Assembly: GCA_944474755.1 (NCBI GenBank)
Contig: OX104117.1
Coordinates: forward strand, 64,533,522 to 64,597,521
Source of the DNA: Limnoperna fortunei
Lineage: Eukaryota > Mollusca > Bivalvia > Mytilida > Modiolidae
Reading direction: 5' to 3'
DNA length: 64,000 bases
The notes below the pieces were generated by a model, which was not told where the DNA came from, did not search any database, and saw only the letters and a program-made list of their open reading frames with translations. Position 1 is the first letter of the stretch. Each line of letters opens with the position of its first letter. Made by a program: the position numbers and the translations under genes. Below, in pieces: positions 22,533 through 33,896 of the stretch.

Positions 22533-22914
22533 CTCGGAGGTAAGTGGATGGATATCTACCAAAAATCGGTCCAAATGTGATACGTAGTTTACACAGCAAC
22601 ATTAATAGTGCGATGAAATAGATTATCCTTTGATTATTCAACTATACAGATCTTATCGAAGCAGAACTAAAAATCGGATAGAAGATTGTATTTAATAAAC
22701 TTAAATTCGATAACACTGCCAAAAAATTCATTCTAGGACAATGTTTAAATTGATAAGTATGTGTTTACAATATGACGTCATCAGTAACAATCAACTTAAC
22801 TAAATGACAAGCCAATCAAAGGAATGAACTGAAACGTTACAAACGAACTTGTGACGTATCAAATTCTTTGAAATCACTGAAAATAGTTCAAAATGGAGAT
22901 CACTTACCTCCGAG
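22533..22914. mobile_element. MITE, copy 1 of a tandem pair
   Basis: Perfect 14-bp terminal inverted repeats CTCGGAGGTAAGTG / CACTTACCTCCGAG bound 382 bp. It contains 'ACAATATGACGTCATCAGTA' and ends in 'AAAATGGAGATCACTTACC', both shared with copy 2. There is no coding capacity. Confidence 0.85.
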
Positions 22915-22974
22915 GTCATTTTCCCGACCCTATCGGATCACCTCGGTTATTTCCGCCTATGGTCGGAAAGTAAT

Positions 22975-23155
22975 CTCGGAGGTAAGTGCATGGATTTGGA
23001 CCAAAAATCGGTCCAGTATTTGTTTACAATATGACGTCATCAGTAAAAATGAGCTAACTGTCAATGACAAGCCAATGTCACAAACGAATTTGTGACGTAA
23101 CAGATACTTTAAAATAACTGAAAATATTTCAAAATGGAGATCACTTACCTCCGAG
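22975..23155. mobile_element. MITE, copy 2 (internally deleted)
   Basis: It has the same 14-bp ends as copy 1 but is 181 bp long. About 200 bp are missing from the left half. The preceding 40 bp ('CACCTCGGTTATTTCCGCCT') are also duplicated, so the pair arose by tandem duplication rather than two insertions. Confidence 0.85.
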
Positions 23156-24389
23156 GTCACTTTCTCGAAGATTGACGGAAATGGCCGAGAGATGTTCCGA
23201 TTGAGACGACTGCGCTAGAGCATATCGGCGTCAAGGTAAATGTTACGTCAGTCCATAAGTCATTCTGAAGAGGATGTGTTATGGTATTAAACAACTGGTC
23301 GAAACTCTTTGCAAGTAATTGATAGAAATTTGACCGCTGTACGCTTAAGGGGCGAAATCGTAAAAGGCGTGACTCTCAATTCATACAAAGGCAAGGTCCA
23401 CATGTATCAAAAAGATATTCGCAAGACCGCATGCTGCACGGGCTGTCCGAAAATTCCTTGAGCAACAAAAATGTCGATGTGTTCAATTGGCCAGCTGTAT
23501 CACCTAAATCTGTCACTAATAGAACATGAATGGGACTAGTTGGACCATAGTTTGTGTCGTTTACCGAATTCACCTGATACGTGGCCAGAAATGGGCCCAG
23601 CGTAAGTAAACACATAAAATAACATTCGCCAAGCTTTCCTGGCTAATTTAGTGTCATCAATCAGGCGTCGCTGTGTTACTTGCATTGATCCTAATAGGGG
23701 TCATGACTGATTTTGTGAATGCTGTAATTACGCCAATGTTTTTTGAAGCTTAAAATGCAAGAGTGTTTAGGTAGCAATTGTTTTGTGATCTGTCATTTTT
23801 GCAAAAAATTCAATCAATTTTCATCTTTGGCCTTATTAAACCTAGTACCATTTGTGTGTGTTTGCTATATATTACTTGAAACATAATTGTACAGTTTCCT
23901 TTTCCATTTTTGCAAAGCAAATTAAATTCTGGATGTTCGTATTACATTTAGATACTAGCTGCATAAGAACACAACAGACTCGTAACACATCTTTAGTTAA
24001 AAGGTTTAAACAGCCGATAGACAGTAAACTCGCATACAAATTTAATAGAGAATAATATTTATACGGATTGTTGTTGGTTTTGATACTTTCGTACCAAGCA
24101 AGGTTTACGTGGGGCATATAGGAATCTATCTATTCATCCGTCTGTCTGTCCGTACAAATTTTACATCTTTGCTTCGATTTACATCCAATTTTGTACACAG
24201 TCACGTTCATCTTTCTGAGGATAGATTTTGGTTTGTATTTAATTTGGTTTGGAACTGGTAGCCTCGTCTTATTCATAAAAGTGCAAATCTTATGATACTG
24301 CACAAGAATTTTTTTCTTCTGTAAATGGCCGATTTCTGGTACAGATGACCCAGTACAGATGAGCTCACGCGCACACATCTGTACTTGCT
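23156..24389. other. No recognised gene
   Basis: Short frames on both strands lack motifs. A segment near 24108-24180 ('GGGGCATATAGGAATCTATC' then 'CCGTCTGTCTGTCCGT') resembles the 5' end of the HINE-like elements and may be a fragment. Confidence 0.4.
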
Positions 24390-24412
24390 GCGTCATCCAA
24401 TCAAAACGCCAG

Positions 24413-24454
24413 AATCAAGAACGTTGTTATGGAAGCATAACAACGTTCTTGATT
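24413..24454. repeat. Perfect 19-bp inverted repeat with 4-nt loop
   Basis: Arms AATCAAGAACGTTGTTATG and its exact complement flank GAAG. Outer, weaker arms continue ('CGTCATCCAATCAAAACGCC' against 'GGCGTTCTGATTGGACGTCA'), making a hairpin-like element of about 100 bp (24389-24490). Confidence 0.9.
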
Positions 24455-24593
24455 GACGTTCATGTTTCCGGCGTTCTGATTGGACGTCACAGACAAAGGA
24501 GTCTAAAACAATGGAGAGTATATAGGATATAGTGATGTGAAAGTTGTTGGTTTACGGAAGAAATAGGTACTTTCATTCGCTTTGGGAAAGCCC

Positions 24594-24710
24594 GTGTGAT
24601 CTTTCACTCGTGATAGAAATTTTTATGTCTTTTGGCTCGTTCGGCTGCGCTCCACCCGCAAAAAGACATAAAATGTCTAACACTCGTGAAAGATCAACCG
24701 GTCTTCCCCC
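24594..24710. repeat. Long imperfect palindrome
   Basis: The left arm (24594-24643, with TGATCTTTCAC and ATGTCTTTT) is complementary to the right arm (24661-24710). A GC-rich 17-bp loop lies between. The 95-codon plus frame at 24544-24831 crosses it and is not taken as a gene. Confidence 0.7.
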
Positions 24711-25271
24711 AAAATGTATGAAAGAACCTATTAATCCTACAATTTTTCAAGAAATTATGCCCTTTGAACTAAGACATCTGTTTTGTTCTTTAAACGCAAC
24801 TTCTCAGAAATTAATTGGCAGAATGTCATGAAACATGTAGTCTGGAGTGCATATTTTCATGAATTTCTGATACTACAATTTTAGAGCGTTGTGCCTTGTG
24901 AACCTTATACTTGGAGTGGGGTTATTATACCGAGAGGGTTTTTTTGCAATTGTAACAAAAAATGACATGGTATATACTATTTTTTACATTAAAGTCAATA
25001 TAGTAAGAATAATGTAATGACCATTTATAATTCATTAGTTTTTTTTATCTAAACAAATGACTATATTTTTCGTAAATATTTATTAAAGTACCTAATTTGA
25101 GCATAAATTAGACATCCACATATCTGGGAAATGTTATTTACTGCCATTTTCTCTCCTAAAAGTGTCATAAATGCCTTAAATCAAGTAGGTAATCAATTTA
25201 TTTTGTTTTACTCGAAAACTAGAAACTACCAATAGTTGCAGATACGACAATTCAATTCTATGACGACGATA
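24711..25271. other. AT-rich stretch, nothing recognised
   Basis: No motif recognised. Confidence 0.45.
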
Positions 25272-25350
25272 TCCAGTAACATATTCATGACTTAAACAAT
25301 GACAACGTCATATATGCGTTTACCTTCCAAAATATTCCAGCTTCCAGTAA
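25272..25350 (-). mobile_element. Tc1 relic B, left part (split by LINE)
   Basis: 'CTTAAACAATGACAACGTCA' to 'TTCCAAAATATTCCAGCTTC' aligns with 21169-21250 of relic A. In A the text continues without a break into 'TGCTCCATTATATCAAC'. Here that continuation is found only after 5.07 kb, at 30419. Confidence 0.75.
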
Positions 25351-26286
25351 TAAGATAATTCTTTATTTCCAATCATAAGCCCCTATACAGAGCATTAATG
25401 ACAATCGCTGAATTACATAACATTACAATGCAGAACTGTTACACTAGATTGTTGATTACATTACATTACAAAGAATAAAAAGAAAAAATGGTATGAAAAC
25501 AGCACATTATTTGTTATAATTATCTTTTTATCATATAGTACTTGTAAAAAATCTGCTAATTTACAGTTGAAATCATAGTTTCGTTTGTCATTAACCTGTA
25601 GAACAAGCTATTATTTTTAAGGGATATCAATGAAGGGAATTTACTTTGTAAAAAGTTTAAAAGATCAAATCATAAACTAGAGTATAAAGGACATGCTAAT
25701 AAAAAGTGAATTTCTTCTTCAATATTTCCTGTGTTACAATACAAATAAATTCTATCTGTTCTTGCTATTTTTTCTAATTTTCCAGAAATAATGTTTGGAC
25801 TTCTTTCATGTCTGCCAACCTCAATGCGCAATCTATGATTGCTTCATCTAAATCTAGTAATGATTTTTCTTTTATCAAAATTTTTAATATTTAAGTGTTC
25901 TTCAAAGGATAATTTTTCTTTGAATCTGAATTAAGTATCTAATTTTCCTGTATCATTAATATTATTGTTTCTTATATTGTCCCAACTATTCAAAAAATTA
26001 TCCCTCAAACATTTGATTAATGATGATTTAAATTTACCTTTACTCATTCCTCTACATACATTTAAATCTAGGTTGAGTTTATTACAATATAATAATAATG
26101 TGGAGTACCAAATACTACCAGACTTAAGGTTGCTTTTATACTCATTATATGCTGATTGTAATAACTCACTGGGATTATGTTCTAGCTTATACCAATATAT
26201 GAAAAAATGTTTAATAATGTCTATATATAAGGGGTATTTGCCTAAATCACCTAATACACCAATATTTTTACATTGTTTTGAAACCC

Positions 26287-28392
26287 CTAAACATATTTGC
26301 AGAACTTTATATGAAGATTTTCAGCTTCCCAATCTTTAAAGATGTCATACAATGATAAAGATTGTCTTTTTTCAGGTACATTTACAACACCCCAGTTTTC
26401 ACAACCGTACAACAAAATAGGCTTAATACAATGATCAAATAAATGAAGATAAAGTCTAACATTAGAGCTAGCAGATTTTAAATCACTATACATTTTAAAA
26501 CATGCCTTCATACTTTTATGATAAAGTTGTTTTTAGCTTCATTAAATTTTCCTGTGTTTTCAATTATTAAACAAAGGTATTTATACTCTTTAATACATTC
26601 GATAGACTGTCTCCAATGTGGAAACTGTCTTTTAAAACTTTACCATTATTATTGAATATTATGACTAGGTTTAGTAAAGTTTATTTCTAGGCACCATTCT
26701 CTACAATACACGTTCAATAAATCTAATTTACTTTGGAGACCATTTTTTTTTATCAGAAAGAAGCACCAAATCATCTGCATATAGCAAACAGGGAATCTTT
26801 TTATTGTCTATTAATATACAGTCTGTCTTTTTTTCTAACTCAATAGGTAAATCATTGAGAAAAAATTTAAACAGGTTGGGACTGAGAACGTCACCTTGTC
26901 TCACCCCTATTTTTGAAGAGAAAGATCTTGTTGTTTTATCTCCTACCTTTACACATAACATATCTTTGGAATACATAGATTTTATGATATTATAAAAATT
27001 GCTATTTATCTTATTCAGTAAAAGTTTATAAAAAATCCCTGAATGAATAACTGTATCGAATGCTTTGCAAAAGTCTACAAAGCATTAAAGAGTTTCTTAT
27101 TACCAAGCTTTAAATATTTTTCTATGATACATTTAGGAACAAATATATGATCTGCTGTGCTTGCCTTTTTACTAAAGCCAATTTGAATCTCATGAATAAA
27201 ATTATTTGTTTCTAGATATTCATTCAATCTATTATTTAGTATTATATTGAATAGTTTACCTAGGCTGTTGTTTATGGCAATCCTCGATAATTTTCTGGTT
27301 TCAATTTATCTCCTGATTTAAAAATTGGTCTTATGTAACTACAAGACCAAAGATCGGGATATAAACCTGACATAAATACAACATTAAAGAGTTTTAGAAT
27401 TGATGCCTGTAAAACTGATTTAGAGGTTATTAGCATTTCATTACTGATGCTGTCTAATCCTGTACTCTTGCCATATTTCAGCTTTTTGAAAGCTTTATCT
27501 ATTTCTTGGTTAGAAATTTTCCTATCAAGAAGTGAATTAACAATCTCTTTATTTTGAAGACATTTTATTTTTTATTCTATCTCTTAAAGTTTAGTATCAA
27601 AATTTGGTTTAACACTAGCCAAATTGGAAAAATATTGAAACCAGTCTTTTCCTTCTATATTATTCTCTGGCGTTTCCCTTGTGTTATTTCGAAGATGATT
27701 CACGAGCTTCCAGTATTCTTTTGGATTATTTGAATTCATTGTTTCAAGACGTTGCATTATTTGTGCTTTGAACTCCCTTTTTTTGGTTTTCCTTAATTGT
27801 GCATATTTCTTGTTAAGTTTAAAGAATGAGCCTCTTACCAGAGGATCTTTAGGATATTTGTTCATAAGTTTTGCTTTATCGTCTACCAACTTTTTAATTT
27901 TTTTCTAAATCATTGTCAAACCATTCTTTATTAATTGTTTTATATTTCATCTTCTTCTTGGTGTTTTTTCGAAGAGATAGAGTACAAGCATTATCAAGTA
28001 TATTATGAATTTTATTTTTTGCTTGGGCAATGCCTGTCTCATCTGGATTTATGTCTTTATTTAGAAAAGTTAAAAAAGTTTTTACACAATTTAATCCACT
28101 GAAATTCTGAAGTCCCATGGTTTAAAATTTTAACACCCTTCCTAATATTATTGCGAATAAGTATTCCAAGACACCCAAAGTATCTATTATTTTTAGATTT
28201 TTTTCTACAGAAGGGGTGGTATGAAAAAGAATCAAAAATAATATTTGAATCATATCCCACATGGGTTTGTGTCAATAAGACTATATCATCATTTTTGAAC
28301 TCTGCTATAAAACTGGGGTCTTTTGTTTTATCATAAGTTTCTGAGACAAGTCCCCCAACATTCCAGGTAGATATATTAAGTGAGGATCTCAT
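26287..28392 (-). pseudogene. LINE ORF2: endonuclease and reverse transcriptase, broken
   Basis: The start MRSSLNISTWNVGGL (from 28392) is the N-terminal block of APE-type endonucleases, with LLTQTHVGY a little later. Around 28080 the frame jumps from FQWIKL directly to a post-endonuclease segment (FLNKDINPDETG). The GDxN and SDH catalytic blocks are missing through an internal deletion. A basic connecting region follows (27584-28118). Then comes reverse transcriptase: GVRQGDVLSPNLF (motif B) and LLYADDLVLLS (catalytic motif C) in 26728-26976, and a C-terminal CIKPILLYGCENWG block in 26287-26511. Stops and frame changes separate the pieces. Confidence 0.8.
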
Positions 28393-28574
28393 ATTCTAGT
28401 TCTCTTTATACAGTTAATTGTTAACAAAAAACTATGCCCTACAGTTCTTATGACTAGATAAAATAAGAGAAAATACAATAGATTAACACTAAAATTTAAA
28501 TGAAAATATTAATTAATGTACTTCTTGTACATTATATCTATATAAACAGTCTCTTTTTATAGCTTTACTTTGAG

Positions 28575-30418
28575 TTATTTTCTAGTACCACGACCACGAC
28601 CATAGCCTCTGCCTCTAGTAGAAATACCCTGGCCTCTGTACTGATTGGATCTGCCTGAATTGTTGAATTGTTTACGGCGTTTTGGAAGACTGAGCACTGT
28701 GTCTATTGTATCTCTTATGTTTGACGCCAACATAGCTACACCACTCGGTGATAAGTGGTATCCATCTTTTCCGTCAATATATCGCTTCAGTGCCTCTCCT
28801 TTATATGCCATGTTGCTGTTATCACATAAGGTGACCATAGAGTCTGATCTGAACCTTTCCTTTGCCAGAATACTTATCACTTGTCCATTTGTATTGAAAT
28901 TTGTTGAGTCGGATCTAGGTGTTGGTAGTGAAATGATCATATGAGTATTCCCGTGAAGCTGGTGTGTTACATCAACTATTTTTTGTAGTTTCTCAATACA
29001 GTCAGCAGGCTCAGCTGTTTTTAGATCATTAGTTAAACTGTGAATAGTTGAGGAACCAATGATGGTAACATGCGGTTTCTGTACTTGTCGTCTTGGTTTT
29101 ACCAGTTTGAAATCTGTGTTATCATCTCTGCTATTGTTTAGTTTCAAACTTAATATTTCTTTTTCTTTGGATTCAATCAGTAAGCTGGCATTGCTAAGTT
29201 TATGTTCAAGTTCCTCAATTCTGTTGAGGTGCTCGTTTTTGCTTGCTTCCATTTTGTTGATTTCTGCTTCAAGTTTTTGCAGTTTCTGGGATTGTACATC
29301 TTGTTGTTGCTTCATAAGACTACACTTGCTATCCATCTCCGATTTTATTAGCTCATATTCCAGTGTGTTGACATGATTTTGAAATCCAAGTTTTGATTTG
29401 AGTTCAGTGTTTTCCTTCTCTATCTGCACATATCTATTGGTTATGTTATTAAATTTGTCCATCATATTGTCGAACTTTGCCTCGTAAGAATGAACATTTT
29501 TAATGTAAGTGTCCTGCATCTCAGACAATTTTGAACACAGCATACTTGCCTGCTGTGTACATATTTTTTCCAATGCTTCTGTGAATTTAATTTCTAAGTT
29601 CTCAATCATATTTTGGTTGGGGGGCCTCGGTGTCCGAGTGGTCAAGGTAGTTCGTCTACTATTGATCACGTGGTCTGTCAACACTGAGATTGCGGGTTCG
29701 ATTCTCACTGCAGGCAGGGTGTACCCGACTCCAATCTTAATTGACAAGGATTGCCAGTTTTCCTACCGCAGGTCGGGGGTTCTCTCCGGGTACTCCGGCT
29801 TCCTCCCCCAATAAAAACTGGACGCCATGAAATAGCTTAAAAATTGCTGAAAGTGGCGTTAAAACACCATTCAAACAAACAAAAAAAACATATTTTGGTT
29901 TTGTGGTTGTTGAAAATTTACTGTACTTGATTCTATATATGGATCAGTTTGGCAGCTGCTATTGTTCACATTTTTATCTCGCACATTGTTGTTACTGTCA
30001 ATTATGTTAGGTTGTGGATCAGGTAGTGCTGAGAATCCTGGTTTGTGATTGTCAGTTCTGCTACCTGTACATGTAGCTATTTGTTCACTTTTGTCTTCCG
30101 ATAATTTGTTTTCGGCTGTTATTAATTTGTTGTGTTCGATTATTCTTGGAAGAAGGGCTTGCAACTTTAGGAAGTCTCTTGAAACAAACTGATCTGTGTT
30201 TTTTCCTTGGGCCTGGAGCACCCCTGTGTTTAAGTAGAATGTGATCTTGTATAACAAACTTATAGCTTGTGTCCCTACATCTATACAGATAGCTTTTTTC
30301 CCTGTAAGTTTGTCGCTCCAATTCTTGGGATCATCATACCACTTTATGCAAAAGTTGTCTGATTTACCATATGTGTCGTAATATAAAATTTGTAATGCTT
30401 TTATCCAGAGTACTAGCC
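28575..30418 (-). pseudogene. LINE ORF1 with coiled coil and SGNH/esterase-like domain, split by a SINE
   Basis: The upstream part (29889-30418) is open from the truncated end and contains WYDDPKNW and KITFYLNTGVLQAQGK, a block I associate with invertebrate LINE ORF1. After the SINE the frame continues as a long Leu/Glu/Lys coiled coil (about 29610-29100). Then VTIIGSST stands in place of the GDS block and DGYHLSPSG (D..H, block V of SGNH hydrolases) lies near 28770. An RG-rich C-terminus (RGRGYGRGRG) ends at 28575. Removing the SINE and one target copy keeps the frame. About 47 residues that appear to open the frame on the right of 29618 are antisense SINE. Confidence 0.75.
29619..29888 (+). 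mobile_element. Full-length tRNA-derived SINE with 12-bp target duplication
   Basis: Reference copy for the family: head 'GGCCTCGGTGTCCGAGTGGT', B-box-like 'GGGTTCGATTCTC', body 'CTCCGGCTTCCTCCCCCAAT', tail 'GAAAGTGGCGTTAAAACACC' and an A-rich end. CATATTTTGGTT at 29607-29618 is repeated at 29889-29900. It lies opposite in orientation to the LINE it interrupts. Confidence 0.95.
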
Positions 30419-30990
30419 TGCTCCATTATATCAACTCTGGATTTAGCACAATAATGTAATAAGGTGTATGGCGTCCAAATTAATTTCAGAAATGTTGATT
30501 CGTTTCTGGTGACACAAAAGCTAGTACCTAGTATTACCACCACTGTCCAGCATTTCATCAACATGGACACTATCAATGTTTATATGTATATTATTCCAGT
30601 GGACTTCTTCCCACTTATCTTTCTATCACATCGGATTCGTCCATTGCCTCTATTTAATAGAATGCTTTACTCATATCTGGTATTCGACGAACGTTTCTTG
30701 ATCCTGGGTTAAAACTCAGCCAAAATAGGGTCTTCGTGAACTAACTCTGTGTCGCCGTAGCTTTGTTGTGAAATGTCTGGGGCGGATAGCAGTTCAATTT
30801 TGCAGGTGAAAACCCCGGATGTAGCGTTCTTGAGCCGATGTGGTTATTCGATGTCTGCCTCTTATATAAAGATCTTGTGATGCCCAGTCTGGTTAAACCT
30901 CAAGTGCTCAGTTTGTCTACAGCGTGTTGGTGGCTATAGCTTTAGTCACTGTGTGATGCCAGATCCCGTGCTTGATAATTGTGGAATTAT
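30419..30990 (-). pseudogene. Tc1 relic B, right part
   Basis: 30419-30540 aligns with 21242-21380 of relic A. The minus strand ends a Tc1-type C-terminus (NIDSVHVDEMLD...TRY-stop). Upstream, RHRITTSAQERYIRGFHLQN (about 30850) is the usual RPRxTTxxQDRYI linker after the helix-turn-helix, and RRPYFG (about 30740) follows. The central DDE region is deleted here, whereas relic A keeps it but lacks the linker. Inactive. Confidence 0.65.
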
Positions 30991-31795
30991 AATATTCATT
31001 GATGTCCGAATACAATGTGACTTGTTATATAAGTACCTCCATAAAAACAAAACTTTATAGTTTAATTTTACCTAATATGCGGATTTTGGAGCGTGTAGAA
31101 AGGAAGCCGTATGAATTATTAGAACAAACAAATAAAGGGACGATTACAAATCCGGTTTCAGAAAAACACACAAAGCACAAAACAAAAACGAAAACTAGCA
31201 TTGAAAGTGCGAATCCCGAACCCAGTATTACCATGCGTGCAATTATGTGCGTCAGTGCCTCTAATCAGAAACCGGTAGAGTTTCCAATTTTGGTGTCCAC
31301 GCAAATCAAAAACCGTTAAAGTGACCGGAATAGAACGTCAACTAAGGTACAATAAACCTATTTATGTAGCTTAATAATCAACAGCCGCGGAATGTTGCTA
31401 TCAATAAACATGAAGTTAAATGTTTGGAGAGTGTATTGGGCTATCTTTAATTAATAGAAATCTCTCTACGGGTGATTAAATTATCAACGAACATAACACT
31501 GTTCGATCGGTAACACTAAATTGTGTAAATCTTACATTTTAAAACATTTTCGAATAGACTTATCCATATTCATCTATCAAAAACGACGTAAGGTAAATAA
31601 ATAAGTTCGGATTACTCATTTTTGGGTTTTGTTCTCCTGTCTTCGTGTCATGTCTCAATCAGAATTCATTGCCCTGTTTTTATTCTTGTTAACCAATCGG
31701 TTTGCGAAAACCCTTATAATCGTTTTATTATTATTTGTTTTATTTCCGCACTGCGTACTCATTTGGAATAGATTCTCTCATCATTATGCCTACTT
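30991..31795. other. No recognised gene
   Basis: The 106-codon plus frame at 30999-31319 is Lys/Thr-rich in its middle and unrecognised. The frame at 31629-31832 is hydrophobic and unrecognised. Confidence 0.4.
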
Positions 31796-32050
31796 CGTGC
31801 CCTTCCATTTATCCCTCCAAAGACTCAGTTAACTTTCTATACCATTTCCCTCCCATTCCCCTATTCGTCCTTACCTCCAACCTCCCCCTTCTTCACCCTA
31901 GTTTTCCCACCTTCCTTTCCTTGTAGCTCACACTTCACCTTCCCCTTGTTTCTCACCGTTCGTCCTTTTTCCCTTACCCATCCTCCCTTTTCCTCTGCCT
32001 ATCTAACTTCTTCCTTTATCCCTTACCGACCCTCCTGATTTACCCCCAAT
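31796..32050. repeat. Polypyrimidine tract, about 250 bp
   Basis: The plus strand is strongly C/T biased with very few G, built of CCTTCC, TTCCC and similar short words with no clean period. The overlapping frames are composition artefacts. Confidence 0.8.
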
Positions 32051-32117
32051 TCAAGCTACATGGTAATAGTTTTCGTAATAGTGCCAAGAGAAAGTGGCAA
32101 CAACCGTACAGCCCAGT

Positions 32118-33176
32118 ATAGAAGCCCTTACGTGCCACGGAAAAAATAATTTATTACTTGCGTGCACGAGTTACAAACTTGAGCGCAAGTTTTTTTTAAA
32201 CTTGTGCGCACGAGTTTTAAATCTTGTGCGCACGAGTTACTAACTTGATTGCACGAGTTTCAAATCTTGTGCGCACGAGTTACTTACTTGAGCGCACGAG
32301 TTTTAAATCTTGTGCGCACGAGTTTATAATCTCAATAACCCGATTTTTGAGCTGTTGTTCTTTTTGGCCATAAAAGGAGTCATCTGACGACTCCTATCCA
32401 ATGTAGTCATTAGTATAGCTACTTGAGCTGAACATTGAGCTGAGCAACAGCTTTTCTATATCTGCAAAAGTTTTCATTTAATAGGGCAAAAACATAAAAA
32501 AAACCGTGATTTTTAACCTTTAAAGGGCCATAGACTCTATAAGGAATCATCCGACAACATCGACTCAATAGAGACTTTTGAAGAGCTTAATGAGCTGAAG
32601 GTTTAAGAAAGCAACAGCTTTTCTCTATCTTCAATAGTTTTCATTATATGGAACACAAATAACTAAATTTTAAACGGCCATAACTACTAAAGAGCTCATC
32701 TGGCAACTTCGCCCCAATGGAGACTTATGTAAAACTTTTGGTTTTGGAGAGTCTAGGATACATTAGATTTTCCCTATCTGTTATAGTTACTTAGTTATAT
32801 GCCATTTTAGGTGACTCTACCCTATGTTCTATTTTTAGTAACAGTGGCCATGTTTTCATTCGATCGATTCAAAATGTTTGTTGCCAACATGTCATATATC
32901 ATTCCTACCAAGTTTCAGACAAATTGGTTCAGAGGTTTCAGAGTAGTATATTTTTGAAAATTATTAACGGACGACGACGGACGCAAACTGATGGAATAAG
33001 CTCACATGACCTTTTACAGAATCGTAGCGATTTAAAAATTGTGCGCACAAGATACTAACTTGTGCGCACAAGATTTAAAACTCGTGCGCTCAAGATTTGA
33101 AACCCGTGCGCTCAAGTTAGTAACTCATGCACGCAAGTTATAAATTATTTTTTCCATGGCACGTACTGGCTTCCAT
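32118..33176. mobile_element. Foldback element, 1059 bp, 8-bp target duplication
   Basis: AGCCCAGT is present at 32110-32117 and 33177-33184. Inverted ends match well: left 'ATAGAAGCCCTTACGTGCCA', right complement 'ATGGAAGCCAGTACGTGCCA', then both continue GGAAAAAATAATTTAT. The arms (about 220 bp left, 150 bp right) are built of degenerate ~22-bp subrepeats of the type 'CTTGTGCGCACGAGTTTTAA'. The centre is a minus-oriented array of ~154-bp units plus 'AGCTCACATGACC', which looks like a piece of a HINE-type element. There is no transposase. Confidence 0.8.
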
Positions 33177-33184
33177 AGCCCAGT

Positions 33185-33711
33185 GATCTGCACTTCCAAA
33201 AGAAAAATGGACTTCATGAATTGTTCACTAATCTGAATACATTATTATAAAGAAAATTATGAAAATTTATATTTAGTGTAAACATATTTATTCAAAGACA
33301 ATCATATCATTAGTAGTGTAACAGCATTCTCCGTATAAGAGAAGGATTCAGAAACAAGCCATGAGTGCTTATAATCTGTCTCCTTAATACAAAGTGTATA
33401 TATACACGATATTATTAACAACAAAAATGCACATTCTTTTGAAATAATACAATGGATAACTATTTTTTTTATTTATATTTCAATCCTACATGTAACATTG
33501 TTAGATCACAGTTGCACAAACAATCGGCTATCGTGTTTATTTTATTCTATCATATATCTATTTAAATATTAATTGTTTTTAAATTTTTTTCCTAAAATAT
33601 TGTAAACAAAAGAACTTCAAATTAATTTCAAACAGGTCAACAATTATGGCTATTTTTTAGATTGTACCACAGGCAAATATCCGACTGTTTACCTGTAAAT
33701 TTAATATTGTA
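33185..33711. other. AT-rich stretch, nothing recognised
   Basis: No motif recognised. Confidence 0.5.
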
Positions 33712-33896
33712 TTTGTTTGTTTGTTTAAATGATGTTAAACGCCACTTTCACCAATTTTTCAGCTATATCATGGCGTCCAGTTTTTATTGGGAGAGGAAGC
33801 CGGAGTACCATGAGAGAACCCCCGACCTTCGGTAGGAAAACTGGCAATCCTTGTCAATGTAGATTGGAGTCGAATGCACACTGCCCGCAGTGAGAC
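33712..33896 (-). mobile_element. SINE lacking its tRNA head, joined to a LINE
   Basis: The tail and body are clear (plus strand 'GTTAAACGCCACTTTCACCA', 'GGAAGCCGGAGTACC', 'CCCGCAGTGAGAC'). The match stops at 33896, where LINE coding sequence begins. Confidence 0.7.

Larger units (their letters stand above)
25351..30418 (-). mobile_element. Non-LTR retrotransposon (LINE), 5'-truncated, inserted in Tc1 relic B
   Basis: Exact limits come from comparing the uninterrupted relic A. The minus strand carries ORF1 (coiled coil plus esterase-like fold) and ORF2 (APE-type endonuclease start, reverse transcriptase). The 3' end reads 'GATTGGAAATAAAGAATTA', an AATAAA-bearing tail. ORF1 is open up to the right junction, so the 5' end is truncated. 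The clade (CR1/Nimb/Jockey-like) is not resolved. Both ORFs are broken and ORF1 carries a SINE. Confidence 0.8.

Noticed and set aside
24544..24831. 95-codon plus frame as a gene
   Set aside because: It runs across a long palindrome (24594-24710) and shows no domain.
25965..26339. Plus-strand frame of 124 codons
   Set aside because: Shadow of the minus-strand LINE ORF2.
28575..29747. The 390-codon minus frame with its own start in 29619-29747
   Set aside because: The first ~47 residues are antisense SINE; real ORF1 continues on the far side of the SINE at 29889.
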